From Alphaproteobacteria bacterium (GTDB lineage Bacteria; Pseudomonadota; Alphaproteobacteria; Caulobacterales; Hyphomonadaceae): 64,000 nt of DNA. Positions 28,962 to 40,110 of this stretch are shown piece after piece; the first letter of the stretch is position 1, and every line of letters begins with the position of its first letter. Location of the stretch: assembly GCA_018222605.1 (NCBI GenBank), contig JAAEZZ010000001.1, positions 1-64,000 on the forward strand. The letters are read 5' to 3'. A program made the position numbers and the translations under genes. The notes under the pieces are model-generated. The model made no database searches and had not been told where the DNA came from. It worked only from the letters and a program-made list of their open reading frames with translations.

Positions 28962-30647
28962 ATGGCAGATACAGAAGACATCGCAAACGAACTGGTCTTC
29001 CTGCCAGTAGGTGGGTGTGAAGAGATAGGCATGAACCTCAATGCCTATGGCTATGGGCCCGCCCATGATCGCAAATGGATTCTGGCGGATCTTGGCGTGA
29101 CATTCGGCTCTCTGGATACGCCCGGCATTGATCTGATCTGCTCAGACCCATCCTTTCTGGTGGGAGAGAAGATCGAGGCGATCTTCCTGACGCACGCGCA
29201 CGAAGACCATATCGGTGCCGTCGGCCTTCTGTATCCGCGACTGCAGACAAAGGCGCCGATCTACGCAACGCCCTTCACAGCGGAATTGGTGCGCACCAAA
29301 ATGGAAGAGCGGGGCGTCGATACGTCTGTTCTCAAACCGGTCGCTCTAGGCGGCACAGTTAAGGCAGGTCCTTTCGAGGTAACCTATGTGACGCTGACGC
29401 ACTCCATCCCTGAGCCGAATGCCCTGGCCATTCGCACGCCAGCCGGGATCATCCTGCACACAGGGGACTGGAAAATTGACCCGTCGCCACAGATTGGTTC
29501 GAAGACCGATATCAAGGCGCTGACGGCGCTCGGCGACGAAGGCGTCCTCGCCATGGTCTGCGACTCCACGAACGTTTTTGAAGAGGGCGAGTCCGGATCA
29601 GAAGAATCCGTACGCGAGGGGCTGATCCAGCTGATCGCCAGCCAGCGTCAGGCTGTGGCGGTGACGACATTTGCGTCCAATGTCGCGCGTGTGAAATCCG
29701 TCATTGAAGCTGCAGAGCTGGCTGGGCGTGCTGTGTGTCTGGTTGGCCGCAGCATGCATCGCATCACGGATGCCGCGAAGGCTGTCGGCATTCTGCCTCC
29801 TACGCTGGAATTCGTGGACGAGGCTGACGCCTCGCAAATTCCGGCAGAGCACATTCTCTATCTATGTACGGGTAGCCAGGGGGAGCCGCGGGCAGCCCTG
29901 ACGCGCATTGCACGCCAGGACCATCGCAACATTTCCCTGCATCAGGGGGACACTGTGATCTTCTCGTCCCGGCTTATTCCGGGAAACGAGAAGGGCATCT
30001 TCCAGCTTCAGAACTCTCTGGCGGATCAGGGCGTCCGGGTGATTACGCCGCGCATGGTACCTGAGAAGATCCACGTATCGGGTCACCCCTGCCGGGATGA
30101 ACTGAAACGCATGTACCAGTGGGTGCGTCCGCGCATTGCCGTGCCTGTGCATGGGGAGCGGCGCCACATTATGGAGCATGCCATGTTTGCGAAGTCGCTT
30201 CAGGTTCCTGAAGCGGTAGCACCGCGCAATGGAAGTCTTGTCCGCCTGGCTCCCGGCGAAGCAGAGATTGTAGATCTTGTTCCTGCGGGCCGCCTCTATC
30301 TGGATGGCAACAAGCTGGTGCCGGAAGGCGCGCAGGGCATTGATGAGCGTCGCAAACTGTCCTGGGGCGGCATTGTCTTTGCCTCTCTCACGCTAGACGA
30401 TGATGGAGACGTTCTCGATGGCCCGGTCATTGTGACCAAAGGGTTGTCTGAGGGGGATGGCCGTCTGGCGGATGAGAGTATCGAGCCATTGGAGATTGCC
30501 GCCGAGGATGCCATCAACAAGCTGAAGCGCCGGGATCGTATGGACGATGATAATGTCGAACGCGTGATTGGCCGCGCGATCCGCAAGGCATGCCTTGCAG
30601 CTTTCGGGCATCGGCCCATTATTGAAGTGATTGTATTACGGAGTTGA
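28962..30647 (+). CDS. rnj: ribonuclease J
   Basis: A 561-residue metallo-beta-lactamase/beta-CASP ribonuclease with expected endo- and 5'-3' exonuclease activity in RNA maturation and decay. The metal motif THAHEDHIG (77-85) is complete, with further metal-site segments HTGDWKID and CDSTNVF, and a beta-CASP region around GRSMHRIT. A TTG at 28953 overlaps the coaX stop; I use the ATG at 28962, which gives the family-like N-terminus. Alphaproteobacteria commonly carry RNase J together with RNase E. Confidence 0.94.
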   Translation: MADTEDIANELVFLPVGGCEEIGMNLNAYGYGPAHDRKWILADLGVTFGSLDTPGIDLICSDPSFLVGEKIEAIFLTHAHEDHIGAVGLLYPRLQTKAPIYATPFTAELVRTKMEERGVDTSVLKPVALGGTVKAGPFEVTYVTLTHSIPEPNALAIRTPAGIILHTGDWKIDPSPQIGSKTDIKALTALGDEGVLAMVCDSTNVFEEGESGSEESVREGLIQLIASQRQAVAVTTFASNVARVKSVIEAAELAGRAVCLVGRSMHRITDAAKAVGILPPTLEFVDEADASQIPAEHILYLCTGSQGEPRAALTRIARQDHRNISLHQGDTVIFSSRLIPGNEKGIFQLQNSLADQGVRVITPRMVPEKIHVSGHPCRDELKRMYQWVRPRIAVPVHGERRHIMEHAMFAKSLQVPEAVAPRNGSLVRLAPGEAEIVDLVPAGRLYLDGNKLVPEGAQGIDERRKLSWGGIVFASLTLDDDGDVLDGPVIVTKGLSEGDGRLADESIEPLEIAAEDAINKLKRRDRMDDDNVERVIGRAIRKACLAAFGHRPIIEVIVLRS

Positions 30648-30652
30648 TCACC

Positions 30653-31081
30653 ATGTCTGAATTCAAAATCGGCCCCCTGAACCATGTCGGCGTTGCTGTG
30701 CCGGATCTTGAAGAGGCATGTGAAACCTACCGAACGCTCTATGGCGCGACAGATATTACCACGCCGTTCGACATGCCGGAGCAGGGCGTCAAGGTCTGCT
30801 TCGTCAATCTACCGAACAGCCAGATTGAGCTTATAGAGCCGCTCAACGAAGAGTCGCCGATCCATAATTTCATTCAGAAAAACCCCAACGGCGGGCAGCA
30901 TCATGTCTGCTTTGAGGTGGATGACATCCATCAGGCTGTAGAAGAAATGGGCAAGCGCGGAGCGACTGTTCTGGGCAAGCCCCGCATTGGCGCTCACGGA
31001 ACGCTGATTGTCTTCGTGCATCCGAAGAACTCCAACGGCGTTCTGATCGAGCTGATGGAAACCCCCGAGGGGCATCACTGA
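30653..31081 (+). CDS. mce: methylmalonyl-CoA epimerase
   Basis: A 142-residue vicinal-oxygen-chelate protein that interconverts (R)- and (S)-methylmalonyl-CoA in propionate degradation. Metal ligand regions appear as LNHVGVAVPD near the N-terminus and HHVCFEVDDI in the middle, with a Glu near LIELMET at the end. GGAG lies nine bases before the ATG at 30653. The stop overlaps the next start (ATGA). The mutase and carboxylase partners are not in the window. Confidence 0.92.
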   Translation: MSEFKIGPLNHVGVAVPDLEEACETYRTLYGATDITTPFDMPEQGVKVCFVNLPNSQIELIEPLNEESPIHNFIQKNPNGGQHHVCFEVDDIHQAVEEMGKRGATVLGKPRIGAHGTLIVFVHPKNSNGVLIELMETPEGHH

Positions 31082-31314
31082 TGACCATCACAAGTGCCCT
31101 GGTCGTTTTCACGATTTGCTGGTGGCTCTGCTTTTTTGTGGCGCTGCCGATTGGCGTGCGGGGACAGTGGGAAGATGATTCCACCATCCCAGGCACCGAA
31201 GAGGCAGCTCCCAAGCATCCCATGCTGGTCAAAAAAGCAATATGGGCTTCTGCTGGGGCTGCCGTCCTGACAGCAATCGCCGCGGTGGTCGTGCCACGCC
31301 TTCTTGCGCAATAG
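31081..31314 (+). CDS. DUF1467 family small membrane protein
   Basis: A 77-residue protein with two predicted helices (about 3-25 and 53-74) and a short acidic loop between. The WWLCFFVALPIGVRGQWEDD segment is characteristic of the DUF1467 family, found mostly in alphaproteobacteria beside mce and proS. Function unknown. Its start overlaps the mce stop, and proS follows after 51 bases. Confidence 0.85.
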   Translation: MTITSALVVFTICWWLCFFVALPIGVRGQWEDDSTIPGTEEAAPKHPMLVKKAIWASAGAAVLTAIAAVVVPRLLAQ

Positions 31315-31365
31315 GCGCGGCTGCGGCTAGGTGAGCCACGTTTAGTGCGTGATCACGGAGATTCC

Positions 31366-32685
31366 ATGCGTCTTTCGAAGTATTTCCTTCCGGTTTCAAA
31401 GGAAGCGCCGTCAGATGCGGCGATTGCCTCCCATCAGCTGATGCTGCGCACGGGGATGGTCCGCCAGAACGGGGCGGGCATCTATACATGGCTGCCGCTC
31501 GGCCTGAATGTTCTGAAGAAGATCGAGCAGATCGTCCGGGAAGAGCTGAACCGGGCCGGGGCCATCGAAATCCTGATGCCGACCCTGCAACAGGCTGACC
31601 TCTGGAAAGAGTCCGGCCGCTATGAGGCTTACGGCAAGGAGATGCTGCGCATTACCGATCGCCATGACCGGGAAATGCTTTACGGCCCTACCAATGAAGA
31701 GCTCGTGACCGATGTGTTCCGAAGCTATGTCAAAAGCTACAAGCAATTGCCGCTGAATCTCTATCATCAGCAATGGAAATTCCGCGATGAGATCCGGCCG
31801 CGCTTTGGTGTGATGCGGGGACGTGAATTCCTGATGAAGGATGGCTATTCCTTCGACCTTGCGCCTGAAGAAGCGCGCCACTCATACAACCGCATGTTCT
31901 GTGCTTATCTGAACGCGTTTGCGCGGATGGGCCTGACGGCTGTTCCAATGCGGGCAGATACAGGCCCTATTGGCGGCGATCTGAGCCACGAATTCATCAT
32001 CCTGGCTGATACGGGCGAAAGCGCCGTCTTTTGCGATAAGGTGCTGCTGGAAATGCCGGCGCCGGGCGCGGATCTCGATTTTGATGCGGACCTGACCGCC
32101 GAAGTCGAGAAGCGCACGCAGTATTATGCTGCGACCGATGAGATGCATGACGAGGCCGCCTTTGCCGAACTGCCGGAAGAGCGGCAGGTGTCAGCGCGCG
32201 GCATCGAAGTGGGCCATATCTTCTATTTTGGTACCAAGTATTCTGAGCCCATGAACGCCATGGTTCAGGGGCCGGATGGACAGATGGTGCCTGTAGAAAT
32301 GGGCAGCTATGGCATCGGCGTGTCCCGGCTCGTCGGCGGTATTATTGAGGCTTGTCATGATGAGAACGGCATCGTCTGGCCTGAGGCGGTGGCGCCTTTC
32401 CAGGTTGGCCTGATCAATATGCGCGTTGGTGACGAGGCTTGCGACAATGCCTGTAATCAGGCCTACACGGCGCTGACAGATGCTGGCATCGATACGCTTT
32501 ATGACGACACGGAAGATCGCGCTGGCGCGAAGTTCGCGCGAATGGACCTGATCGGGCTACCTTGGCAGATTGTGATTGGTCCGCGGGGCTTGGCGAATGG
32601 GGTTGTTGAGGTGAAGAACCGCAAGACCGGTGAGAAAACCGAATTGGCCATGGCGGATGCTCTGGCAATGGTGCGTCCATCATGA
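31366..32685 (+). CDS. proS: prolyl-tRNA synthetase (short alphaproteobacterial form)
   Basis: A 439-residue class II synthetase. Motif 1 ([20 protein letters not shown]), motif 2 ([21 protein letters not shown] in pieces) and motif 3 ([16 protein letters not shown]) are visible, followed by the anticodon-binding domain. The insertion (INS) editing domain of the E. coli form is absent, consistent with the short form known from alphaproteobacteria. The ATG at 31366 has GGAG six bases upstream. The stop overlaps the next gene (ATGA). Confidence 0.95.
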   Translation: MRLSKYFLPVSKEAPSDAAIASHQLMLRTGMVRQNGAGIYTWLPLGLNVLKKIEQIVREELNRAGAIEILMPTLQQADLWKESGRYEAYGKEMLRITDRHDREMLYGPTNEELVTDVFRSYVKSYKQLPLNLYHQQWKFRDEIRPRFGVMRGREFLMKDGYSFDLAPEEARHSYNRMFCAYLNAFARMGLTAVPMRADTGPIGGDLSHEFIILADTGESAVFCDKVLLEMPAPGADLDFDADLTAEVEKRTQYYAATDEMHDEAAFAELPEERQVSARGIEVGHIFYFGTKYSEPMNAMVQGPDGQMVPVEMGSYGIGVSRLVGGIIEACHDENGIVWPEAVAPFQVGLINMRVGDEACDNACNQAYTALTDAGIDTLYDDTEDRAGAKFARMDLIGLPWQIVIGPRGLANGVVEVKNRKTGEKTELAMADALAMVRPS

Positions 32686-33974
32686 GCGAGCTGTCTTCCG
32701 CCGCGACGCCCTTTGGCAAGCTGGAGCGCACCCTGGCGTGGCGTTACCTGCGTGCGAAGCGTGAGCATGGCGGAGCCAGCCTGATCTCCATCATTTCCTT
32801 TGTGGGGATTTTCTTCGCGGTTGCCGCGCTGATCATCACCATGTCCATCATGAGTGGTTTCCGCGCCACATTGCTGGATGCGCTGCTGGGTGGCCAGCCG
32901 CATGTCTATGGGGTGGTGGCGTCCTATACGGAAGAAGAAGCCGAGCAGATTGCTGATACGATCAGCAAGATTAAAGGCGTGTCGAGTGTCTCTCCCTATA
33001 TCGAGGAATATGTGCTCGTCACAGCCAATGGCCGGAAAACCGGGGCTGCCGTGCGGGCCATTCGTCAGGAAGACCTGGCCACTATGCCGTTCCTGAAGGA
33101 TGGGGGTAAAGCAGCTATTGAGGCTGGTTTCGGGGAAGGCCGCAATGGTGGTGATGTCATCATGATTGGGGCGTTCCTGGCGGCAGGCCGGGAAGGCTTG
33201 GGTGTCAAACCCGGTGATAAAGTCGAGATTATCACCTCCCAGACCAATGCGGGTCCGATGGGCTCCACACCGCGCAGCAAGGCCTATACAGTCGGAGATG
33301 TGTTCAAGACAGGCAGTGTGGAACTGGACAGGCTCTACATTTTCATGCCGATGGATCAGGCACAGATACTCTTCCAGTCCAAGGATCATTACCAGATGCT
33401 GGATATCCGACTGGATGATCCTAACAATACACGCGAAGCGATGGATGCAATTGCGCAGGCGACAGGCAATGCGCTCTACACGTTTGACTGGAAAAGCCAG
33501 CGGGCAGGGTATCTGAATGCCTTGCAGGTGGAACGCACAATGGTGCGTTTGCTGGTTATGGTGATCATGGGCATTGCCACGCTCAACATTATTGTCGGTG
33601 TCGTGATGCTGGTGAAGAACAAGACACGAGACATCGCCATCTTGAGGACGATCGGTCTCGGCCGGGGGGGCGTGTTGCGCGTCTTCCTGCTGGTTGGCAC
33701 CACTCTGGGCATGCTGGGTGCAATGCTGGGCATGCTGATCGGTGTGCTGGTCGTCATGAATATCGGCGCTGTGGAGGCCTTCATCAATCTGTTCGTTCCC
33801 GGGCAGGTGTTTGACGCGGAAGTCTATGGGCTGGAGGGCCTGCCAGCCATTCTGGATTGGGGCGAAGTTCTCCGTACAGGCCTTTACGCTTTGGGCATGT
33901 CGATGCTTGTCTCGATCATCCCGGCCTGGTGGGCATCCCGTCAGGACCCGGTCAGCGCGCTGAGGTTCGAATAA
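32682..33974 (+). CDS. lolC: lipoprotein-releasing ABC transporter permease (LolC/LolE type)
   Basis: A 430-residue inner-membrane permease. One N-terminal helix (about 35-58), a large periplasmic MacB-like domain (60-280), and three C-terminal helices in the FtsX-like domain ([34 protein letters not shown] region and onward) match LolC/E. It releases mature lipoproteins from the inner membrane to LolA. Only one permease gene accompanies lolD here, so the complex is probably a homodimer of the single LolC/E (LolF-like) type. The stop overlaps lolD (TAATG). Confidence 0.93.
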   Translation: MSELSSAATPFGKLERTLAWRYLRAKREHGGASLISIISFVGIFFAVAALIITMSIMSGFRATLLDALLGGQPHVYGVVASYTEEEAEQIADTISKIKGVSSVSPYIEEYVLVTANGRKTGAAVRAIRQEDLATMPFLKDGGKAAIEAGFGEGRNGGDVIMIGAFLAAGREGLGVKPGDKVEIITSQTNAGPMGSTPRSKAYTVGDVFKTGSVELDRLYIFMPMDQAQILFQSKDHYQMLDIRLDDPNNTREAMDAIAQATGNALYTFDWKSQRAGYLNALQVERTMVRLLVMVIMGIATLNIIVGVVMLVKNKTRDIAILRTIGLGRGGVLRVFLLVGTTLGMLGAMLGMLIGVLVVMNIGAVEAFINLFVPGQVFDAEVYGLEGLPAILDWGEVLRTGLYALGMSMLVSIIPAWWASRQDPVSALRFE

Positions 33975-34663
33975 TGACAGGTCCTGTTCTCGAACTGATC
34001 GGCATTGATCGCTACTACCGCACAGCCGCAGGCGAACTGCACGTACTGAACAATACAGACCTTCAGCTGAATGCCGGAGAGCTTGTGGGCCTCGTCGGGC
34101 CTTCCGGTTCGGGCAAGTCGACCCTGCTGCACACGGCAGGCCTGCTGGAGCGTCCTGAGGCCGGCAAGGTCATGCTTGACGGTATCGACTGCCTGTCACT
34201 GGATGATGCTGGCCGTACGGCCATCCGGCGTAGCAAGATCGGCTTTGTCTACCAATTTCACCATTTGCTGCCGGAGTTCAGCGCGGCAGATAATATTGCG
34301 ATGCCGCTGATGATCGCTGGGGTGAAGAAAGCAGAGGCCCGTGAGAAGGCAGAACACCTGCTGGGAGAAATGGGCCTGGATGATCGCGGTCATCACCAGC
34401 CAGCCCAGATGTCTGGCGGGGAGCAGCAAAGGGTTGCCATTGCGCGCGCCCTGGCCAACGATCCTCGACTGGTCATAGCGGATGAGCCCACGGGCAATCT
34501 GGATCCAGGCACTACGGAGCGCGTTTTTGCGACCTTGATCAACATGGTGCGCAATGAGGGCGCAGCCGTTCTGGTCGCGACGCACAATCTATCCCTGACC
34601 CGCCATATGGACCGCGTTCTGACGCTGTCAGATGGCAAGCTGATTGATTACCAGCCAGCCTGA
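33974..34663 (+). CDS. lolD: lipoprotein-releasing system ATP-binding protein
   Basis: A 229-residue ABC ATPase: Walker A GPSGSGKST (42-50), signature MSGGEQQR (146-153), Walker B VIADEPTG (167-174). The FVYQFHHLLPEF segment is the LolD-specific Q-loop region. A long open frame begins at 33857 inside the permease; the correct start is the ATG at 33974, overlapping the permease stop by one base. It ends the co-directional chain that begins at nuoA. Confidence 0.95.
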   Translation: MTGPVLELIGIDRYYRTAAGELHVLNNTDLQLNAGELVGLVGPSGSGKSTLLHTAGLLERPEAGKVMLDGIDCLSLDDAGRTAIRRSKIGFVYQFHHLLPEFSAADNIAMPLMIAGVKKAEAREKAEHLLGEMGLDDRGHHQPAQMSGGEQQRVAIARALANDPRLVIADEPTGNLDPGTTERVFATLINMVRNEGAAVLVATHNLSLTRHMDRVLTLSDGKLIDYQPA

Positions 34664-34754
34664 TTCAAACTTGTGAAAAGGTCCCTGGGGCTGTGACCCT
34701 CCGCTCTGGCCTGAAGCGGTTTGGCAACGTATCCTGTCCTGAGGAGAATGCCTT

Positions 34755-37700
34755 GTGTCTGAGTCGCAATTTATCCATCTGGCCGTAAGGTCCAGCTATT
34801 CTCTGCTGGAGAGCATGATCACGCCCAAGGGCCTGAAAGCCTGGTGCGTCGAGCAGGGCATGCCGGCTGTTGCGATTACGGACAGGAACAATCTGTTCGG
34901 CGCGTTGGAGATTTCGCTCACCCTGACAGACGCAGGCATTCAGCCGATCATGGCGTGCTGCTTCGATGTGACGGATGGCGTGCCTAAGAGCGATCCGACG
35001 CGCATCTCGCTCTATGCACAGAATGAGGTTGGCTACAAAAGACTGATGTATCTGTCTTCGCGGTCCTATCTGGATGCGGAGGATGGCGTGCCGAAGCTTT
35101 CCCGCGACTTGCTGCTGGAGCAAACCGAGGGCCTGATTTTGCTGACGGGCGGCGCGGAAGGCGAGGTGGCTCGCCACCTGCTGAAGGGCCGCTTGGCGGA
35201 TGCCCGCACAGAGCTCTCTACGCTGGCGGCAGCATATCCGGGCCGATGCTATGTCGAGATCACACGTCACGGCACTGCAGATGAGTACGCCGTTGAAGAT
35301 GACCTGATCGGCCTTGCCTATGATCTGAACCTGCCGCTTGTCGCGACCCATGATGTTCGGTTCATGAAGGCAGGGGATGCCAAGGCACATGACGCGATGA
35401 TGTGTATCGCGAATGGCCAATATCTTGGGCAGGAAGACCGCAAGCGCGTTGATCCATCCCAGTATCTCAAGACAGCTCAAGAGATGCGGGAGCTGTTTGC
35501 AGATCTTCCGGAAGCTATTGAGAACACTGCAGAAATCGCGCGTCGATGCGCGATCAAGGCCGAAACGCACAAGCCCATTCTGCCAAACTTCTCCAAGGAA
35601 GGGCGCTCGGAGTCCGAAGAGCTTCGCAAACAGGCTCTGGAAGGCCTGGAATACCGCCTCGACGCGGCCGACAAGCTATATGCAGAGCGAGAGAAGTATT
35701 TCGAACGTCTCGATTACGAGTTGTCGATTATCGAGCGCATGGGTTTCCCCGGCTACTTCCTGATCGTTTCGGACTTTATCAAATGGGCAAAAGAGAACGG
35801 CATTCCCGTCGGCCCTGGCCGGGGATCTGGTGCTGGGTCTCTGGTTGCCTGGGTGCTGTTGATTACAGACCTCGACCCGCTCCGCTTCGACCTGCTGTTC
35901 GAACGCTTCTTGAACCCTGAGCGTGTCTCGATGCCTGACTTCGACGTCGACTTCTGTCAGGAGCGGCGCGGCGAGGTCATCCGCTATGTGCGCGACAAGT
36001 ATGGTGCGGACTCTGTGGCAATGATCATCACCTTTGGTACGCTACAGGCGAAGGCTGTGGTGCGCGACGTCGGCCGCGTGATGCAAATGCCTTACGGTCA
36101 GGTGGACCGTCTGGCAAAGCTGATCCCGTTCAACCCGGCCAATCCGCCCAAGCTTCAGGACGCGATTGACGACGAGCCGAAGTTTCAGGACGAGATCGAC
36201 GCCGATGAGCGCGTCGAGGAATTGCTGGAAATCGCACTGTCTCTCGAAGGCAAGTACCGGAACGCTGGTACGCACGCCGCCGGTGTTGTGATCGGTGATC
36301 GTCCACTGGTTGAGCTTGTGCCGCTCTATAATGATCCGAGGGCTGATCTTCCGGCGACTCAATTCAATATGAAATATGCCGAGCAGGCGGGGCTCGTTAA
36401 GTTCGACTTTCTTGGCCTGAAAACTCTGACCGTTATCGACCGCGCACTGAAGTTCATTCGCCGTGATGGACGCGATGTGGGGCCTGAATGGCAAAGTCTT
36501 GATGACAAGGCCACATATGATCTGATGGCCAGTGGTGACACGCTCGGTGTCTTCCAGCTTGAGGGCGCGGGCATGCGCGACACCCTCAAAAAGGTGCGTC
36601 CGCACAGCCTGGAAGATGTGATCGCCATCATTTCGCTCTATCGCCCTGGCCCGATGGAGAACATTCCGATCTATGTGCAAGGTAAGGAAGATCCTGCCTC
36701 GGTCACTTACCAGCACCCTGACCTGAAACCCGTGCTCGAAGCCACCTATGGTGTGCCCGTCTATCAGGAGCAGGTAATGCGGATGGCGCAGGAAATCGCC
36801 GGCTACTCGCTCGGCGACGCTGACCTTCTGCGCCGCGCCATGGGTAAGAAAAAGATCGAAGAGATGATCGCCCAGCGCCAGCGCTTTGTTGAAGGTGCGG
36901 CAGCAAATAAAGGCATGGCGGCGCCGCTCGCCAACGACATCTTCGATACCATGGAGAAGTTTGCGGGCTACGGCTTCAACAAATCCCACGCGGCGGCCTA
37001 TGCCTTGATTGGCTACCATACGGGCTACCTGAAGCGTCACTTCCCAGTGGAGTTCCTCGCCGCTTCCATGAGCCTTGACCTTGGCAACACTGACAAGCTC
37101 GCGGCCTTCTTCCAGGAAGCAAAACGCCTCAAGATTCCAGTTTTGGGGCCGAATGTGAACACGTCCACCGCCGACTTCGATGTGCGTGATGGGGCCGTTG
37201 TTTACGCTCTCGGCGCGCTGAAAGGCGTTGGCCTGGACGCCATGAAGCATGTTGTTGAGGTTCGCAAAGAAGGGGGGACTTTCAAGGATCTCTATGATTT
37301 TGCAGAGCGTGTGGACCCGCGTCATGTGAACAAGAAGGCGTTTGAATCCCTGGCGAAGGCCGGTGCGTTCGACTGTCTTGATGCGAACCGAGCCAAAGTG
37401 CTTGCCGCTGCGCCCTTGTTGGCAAACCTGGCTGTCTCGGCGGCTCAAGATCGTCAGGGCGGGCAGGGCGGCCTTTTTGCGGAAGCAGAGCCAGCCTTGC
37501 GGCCTGTCCTTCCCAAGGCGAAGGCTTGGAACGGCCAGCAAAAGCTGGATGCCGAATTCAAGTCGATTGGCTTCTATTTCTCCGGTCACCCTCTGGATGA
37601 CGTCCTGGAAGGGCTGGACCGCGATCGTGTCACCTTGGCCATGGAAGTTGAGGAGCGTGCCTCAGACGGCAAACCGCTCGAAATGATCGGGGTGGTGCGG

Positions 37701-38177
37701 GCCCGTAATGACAAGCCCGCACGTAATGGGGGCAAGTTCGCCTTCCTCACCTTGTCTGACCCCTCAGGCGAGATTGAGATGATGGTTTTCCCTGAAACCT
37801 TGTCTCAGAATTATGATTTGCTTCAGGTTGGAAACGCAGTTGCCATTACAGTTGGCGTGAAACGCAATGCGGAAGAGATTCGCCTGAATGCCGAGCGCGT
37901 CCTGAAACTTGAGGCTGCGCGCCTGTCCAAGGCCATGGGGGCCTTGAAAATCAGGCTCTCTGTCGGGGCCTTCGTCAGGGATATTGCTGGCGTTGTCGGC
38001 CATCTGGCCAAGCTGCCGGACCCGGAAAGAGGTGAAATCCTGATAGAAATGCCTCTTGAGGATGGCCGTCTGGTTACCCTCAAGTTGCCCTCCACCTACA
38101 CGATCGGGCTTGGCGCGCAACGCGCCCTGAAGGACGCCCCCGGCGTGGAACGTGTCGAGCCGCTGAAAGCTGCCTGA
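34755..38177 (+). CDS. dnaE: DNA polymerase III subunit alpha
   Basis: A 1140-residue replicative polymerase of the DnaE1 type. Order: PHP domain (1-280), palm with catalytic MPDFDVDFC (Asp395, 397, 399), fingers, helix-hairpin-helix, OB domain (about 980-1060) and tau-binding tail. The PHP metal site is degenerate: HLAVRSSYS has Arg12 and Ser14 in place of His and Asp of the usual HxxxHSD pattern, so proofreading must come from a separate DnaQ. The start is GTG at 34755 with GAGGAG eight bases upstream. It stands alone, with gaps of 91 and 145 bp at its ends. Confidence 0.97.
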   Translation: MSESQFIHLAVRSSYSLLESMITPKGLKAWCVEQGMPAVAITDRNNLFGALEISLTLTDAGIQPIMACCFDVTDGVPKSDPTRISLYAQNEVGYKRLMYLSSRSYLDAEDGVPKLSRDLLLEQTEGLILLTGGAEGEVARHLLKGRLADARTELSTLAAAYPGRCYVEITRHGTADEYAVEDDLIGLAYDLNLPLVATHDVRFMKAGDAKAHDAMMCIANGQYLGQEDRKRVDPSQYLKTAQEMRELFADLPEAIENTAEIARRCAIKAETHKPILPNFSKEGRSESEELRKQALEGLEYRLDAADKLYAEREKYFERLDYELSIIERMGFPGYFLIVSDFIKWAKENGIPVGPGRGSGAGSLVAWVLLITDLDPLRFDLLFERFLNPERVSMPDFDVDFCQERRGEVIRYVRDKYGADSVAMIITFGTLQAKAVVRDVGRVMQMPYGQVDRLAKLIPFNPANPPKLQDAIDDEPKFQDEIDADERVEELLEIALSLEGKYRNAGTHAAGVVIGDRPLVELVPLYNDPRADLPATQFNMKYAEQAGLVKFDFLGLKTLTVIDRALKFIRRDGRDVGPEWQSLDDKATYDLMASGDTLGVFQLEGAGMRDTLKKVRPHSLEDVIAIISLYRPGPMENIPIYVQGKEDPASVTYQHPDLKPVLEATYGVPVYQEQVMRMAQEIAGYSLGDADLLRRAMGKKKIEEMIAQRQRFVEGAAANKGMAAPLANDIFDTMEKFAGYGFNKSHAAAYALIGYHTGYLKRHFPVEFLAASMSLDLGNTDKLAAFFQEAKRLKIPVLGPNVNTSTADFDVRDGAVVYALGALKGVGLDAMKHVVEVRKEGGTFKDLYDFAERVDPRHVNKKAFESLAKAGAFDCLDANRAKVLAAAPLLANLAVSAAQDRQGGQGGLFAEAEPALRPVLPKAKAWNGQQKLDAEFKSIGFYFSGHPLDDVLEGLDRDRVTLAMEVEERASDGKPLEMIGVVRARNDKPARNGGKFAFLTLSDPSGEIEMMVFPETLSQNYDLLQVGNAVAITVGVKRNAEEIRLNAERVLKLEAARLSKAMGALKIRLSVGAFVRDIAGVVGHLAKLPDPERGEILIEMPLEDGRLVTLKLPSTYTIGLGAQRALKDAPGVERVEPLKAA

Positions 38178-38197
38178 CAAAAGGCGTTCACGGCATC

Positions 38198-38225
38198 TTG
38201 CGGCGTGGGGGGATTTATGTATAAG
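38198..38225 (+). promoter_or_regulatory. possible sigma-70-type promoter for rpsB-tsf
   Basis: TTGCGG (38198-38203) and TATAAG (38220-38225) are separated by 16 bases, about 100 bp before the rpsB ATG. The 145-bp gap between dnaE and rpsB is the natural place for the ribosomal promoter. The untranslated leader it would give (about 90 nt, G-rich) is long enough for autoregulation by S2, but I see no motif that proves it. Confidence 0.4.
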
Positions 38226-38322
38226 CCGCCCCATCAGAAACCAGTTCACGGGTGCATCCGGTGCTGCGGGCCATGGGGGTCCAAAGTTCCACTCGTGACG
38301 GCCAACCGGATGGAGACAATCT

Positions 38323-39123
38323 ATGGCCCTACCTGACTTCACAATGCGTCAGCTGCTTGAAGCTGGCGTTCACTTCGGTCACCAAACCCACCGCTGGAAC
38401 CCGCGTATGAAGCCGTACATCTACGGCGATCGCTCCGGCATTCACATCATGGACCTGTCGCAAACTGTTCCGGCGCTTCACCAGGCGCTGGTGTTCGTGC
38501 GCGACACTGTCGCCAAAGGCGGCCGCGTTCTGTTCGTGGGTACTAAGCGTCAGGCTGCAGAGCCGATTGCTGAAGCTGCACAACGCTGCGCTCAATACTA
38601 CATGAATCACCGTTGGCTGGGCGGCACGCTCACCAACTGGTCCACCGTTTCCCACTCCATCAAGCAGCTCAAAGAGCTGAACGCGATGTTCGAGAGCGGC
38701 AGCGGTCAGGGCCTGACCAAGAAAGAATTGCTCGACCTGGAGCGCCGCCGCGACAAGCTGCAACTCTCCCTCGGCGGTATCGCTGACATGGGCGGTCTGC
38801 CGGCTGCGATGATCGTGATCGATACCAACAAGGAAGCGATCGCTGTTCAGGAAGCTCGCAAGCTGGGTATCCCGGTTGTGGCCGTGCTCGACACGAACTG
38901 TGATCCGGCTGATGCCGATTATGGCTTCCCGGGCAATGACGATGCCGCTCGTGCGATCTCGCTCTACTGCAACCTGTTCGCTGACGCCGTCCTGGACGGT
39001 CTGGCAGAATCCACCGCTGGCCTGGGTGTTGACCTGGGTGAGCTGGAAGACGTTGACGCCCTTGCAGAAGCCGATGTGGCGACTGCAGAAGGCGAAACGG
39101 CTGAAGATACGACGGGTGCCTGA
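38323..39123 (+). CDS. rpsB: 30S ribosomal protein S2
   Basis: A 266-residue S2 protein. The N-terminal [23 protein letters not shown] region (in pieces), the [13 protein letters not shown] segment and the [23 protein letters not shown] segment are conserved. A C-terminal acidic tail ([18 protein letters not shown] in part) of about 25 residues extends beyond the globular core, common in alphaproteobacteria. It is followed by tsf, as almost universally. Confidence 0.98.
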   Translation: MALPDFTMRQLLEAGVHFGHQTHRWNPRMKPYIYGDRSGIHIMDLSQTVPALHQALVFVRDTVAKGGRVLFVGTKRQAAEPIAEAAQRCAQYYMNHRWLGGTLTNWSTVSHSIKQLKELNAMFESGSGQGLTKKELLDLERRRDKLQLSLGGIADMGGLPAAMIVIDTNKEAIAVQEARKLGIPVVAVLDTNCDPADADYGFPGNDDAARAISLYCNLFADAVLDGLAESTAGLGVDLGELEDVDALAEADVATAEGETAEDTTGA

Positions 39124-39140
39124 GTTCGGGCATCCGAACT
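39123..39140 (+). other. rpsB-tsf intercistronic hairpin
   Basis: AGTTCGG-GCAT-CCGAACT is a perfect 7-bp stem with a 4-nt loop that begins on the last base of the rpsB stop codon. No T-run follows. E. coli has a partial terminator between rpsB and tsf; this hairpin may play a comparable role in setting the S2 to EF-Ts ratio, or it may protect the rpsB 3' end. Confidence 0.5.
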
Positions 39141-39166
39141 GAAGACGAAACTGAAGGAACACAGCA

Positions 39167-40072
39167 ATGGCTGAGATTACCGCTGCGCTTGTGAAAGCAC
39201 TGCGCGAGAAAACCGGTGCAGGCATGATGGACGCCAAGAAGGCGCTCGTCGAGAATGGTGGCGATGAAGCTGCCGCTATCGATTGGCTGCGCGCGAAAGG
39301 CCTCTCGAAAGCTGCGAAAAAGTCTGGTCGTACCGCCGCTGACGGTCTCGTTTCCGTTCAAGTGTCCGAAGACGGCAAGACGGGCGCTATCGTAGAACTG
39401 AATGCGGAAACGGACTTTGTTGCACGCAACGAGAAGTTCCAGTCCGCTCTGGCTGGTATCACCAAAGCTGCTCTGGAAACAGACGGCTCTGTTGAGGCTG
39501 TTGCGGCTGCGCCGTCTCCGGATGGCGAAGGTTCGGTCGACGACCTGATCAAGCGCCTGATCGCAACGATCGGTGAGAACATGACGCTCCGCCGCAGCGC
39601 GAAGCTGACCGCTGAAGGCAAAGTCGCTTCCTACATCCACAACGCCGAAACGGCTGGCATGGGTAAGGTTGGCGTTCTTGTTGCCTTGGATGGCTCTGGT
39701 GACCTGGAAGATCTGGGCCGCAAGGTTGCGATGCACATTGCTGCAACGTCGCCTGCTGCTGCCACGACGGATGAGCTGGACCCGGCCCTGATCGAGAGCG
39801 AAAAACACGTTCTGACCGAGCAGGCCCGCGAAAGCGGAAAGCCGGATAACGTCATCGAGAAGATGATCGTTGGCCGCATGCAGAAGTTCTACAAGGAAGT
39901 TGTCCTTGTCGAGCAGCCTTTCGTCATGAATCCTGACCAGACAGTCGGCAGGTTCCTCGAAGAGAATGGCGCCACCCTGAAGGGCTTCGTGCACTTCAAG
40001 CTGGGTGAGGGCATCGAGAAAGAAGCAGACAACTTCGCTGACGAAGTTGCTTCCATGACAAAAGGCAGCTGA
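39167..40072 (+). CDS. tsf: elongation factor Ts
   Basis: A 301-residue nucleotide-exchange factor for EF-Tu. The N-terminal UBA-like domain has [20 protein letters not shown] (20 residues), and the core starts with [16 protein letters not shown]. The TDFVARN motif contacting EF-Tu is intact. AAGGA lies about ten bases before the ATG. A strong terminator-like hairpin follows at 40111. Confidence 0.98.
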   Translation: MAEITAALVKALREKTGAGMMDAKKALVENGGDEAAAIDWLRAKGLSKAAKKSGRTAADGLVSVQVSEDGKTGAIVELNAETDFVARNEKFQSALAGITKAALETDGSVEAVAAAPSPDGEGSVDDLIKRLIATIGENMTLRRSAKLTAEGKVASYIHNAETAGMGKVGVLVALDGSGDLEDLGRKVAMHIAATSPAAATTDELDPALIESEKHVLTEQARESGKPDNVIEKMIVGRMQKFYKEVVLVEQPFVMNPDQTVGRFLEENGATLKGFVHFKLGEGIEKEADNFADEVASMTKGS

Positions 40073-40110
40073 TCAGGCTTGCCTTTCTGCCCGCAACGGG
40101 CTTTGAACAT

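Noticed and set aside
36042-37589. 515-codon open frame on the minus strand
   Set aside because: Antisense to dnaE, with no domain, no ribosome-binding logic and a shadow-type composition.
38178-38322. S2-binding leader structure before rpsB
   Set aside because: The leader is G-rich with partial inverted repeats, but I could not draw a convincing conserved fold, so only a tentative promoter is listed.
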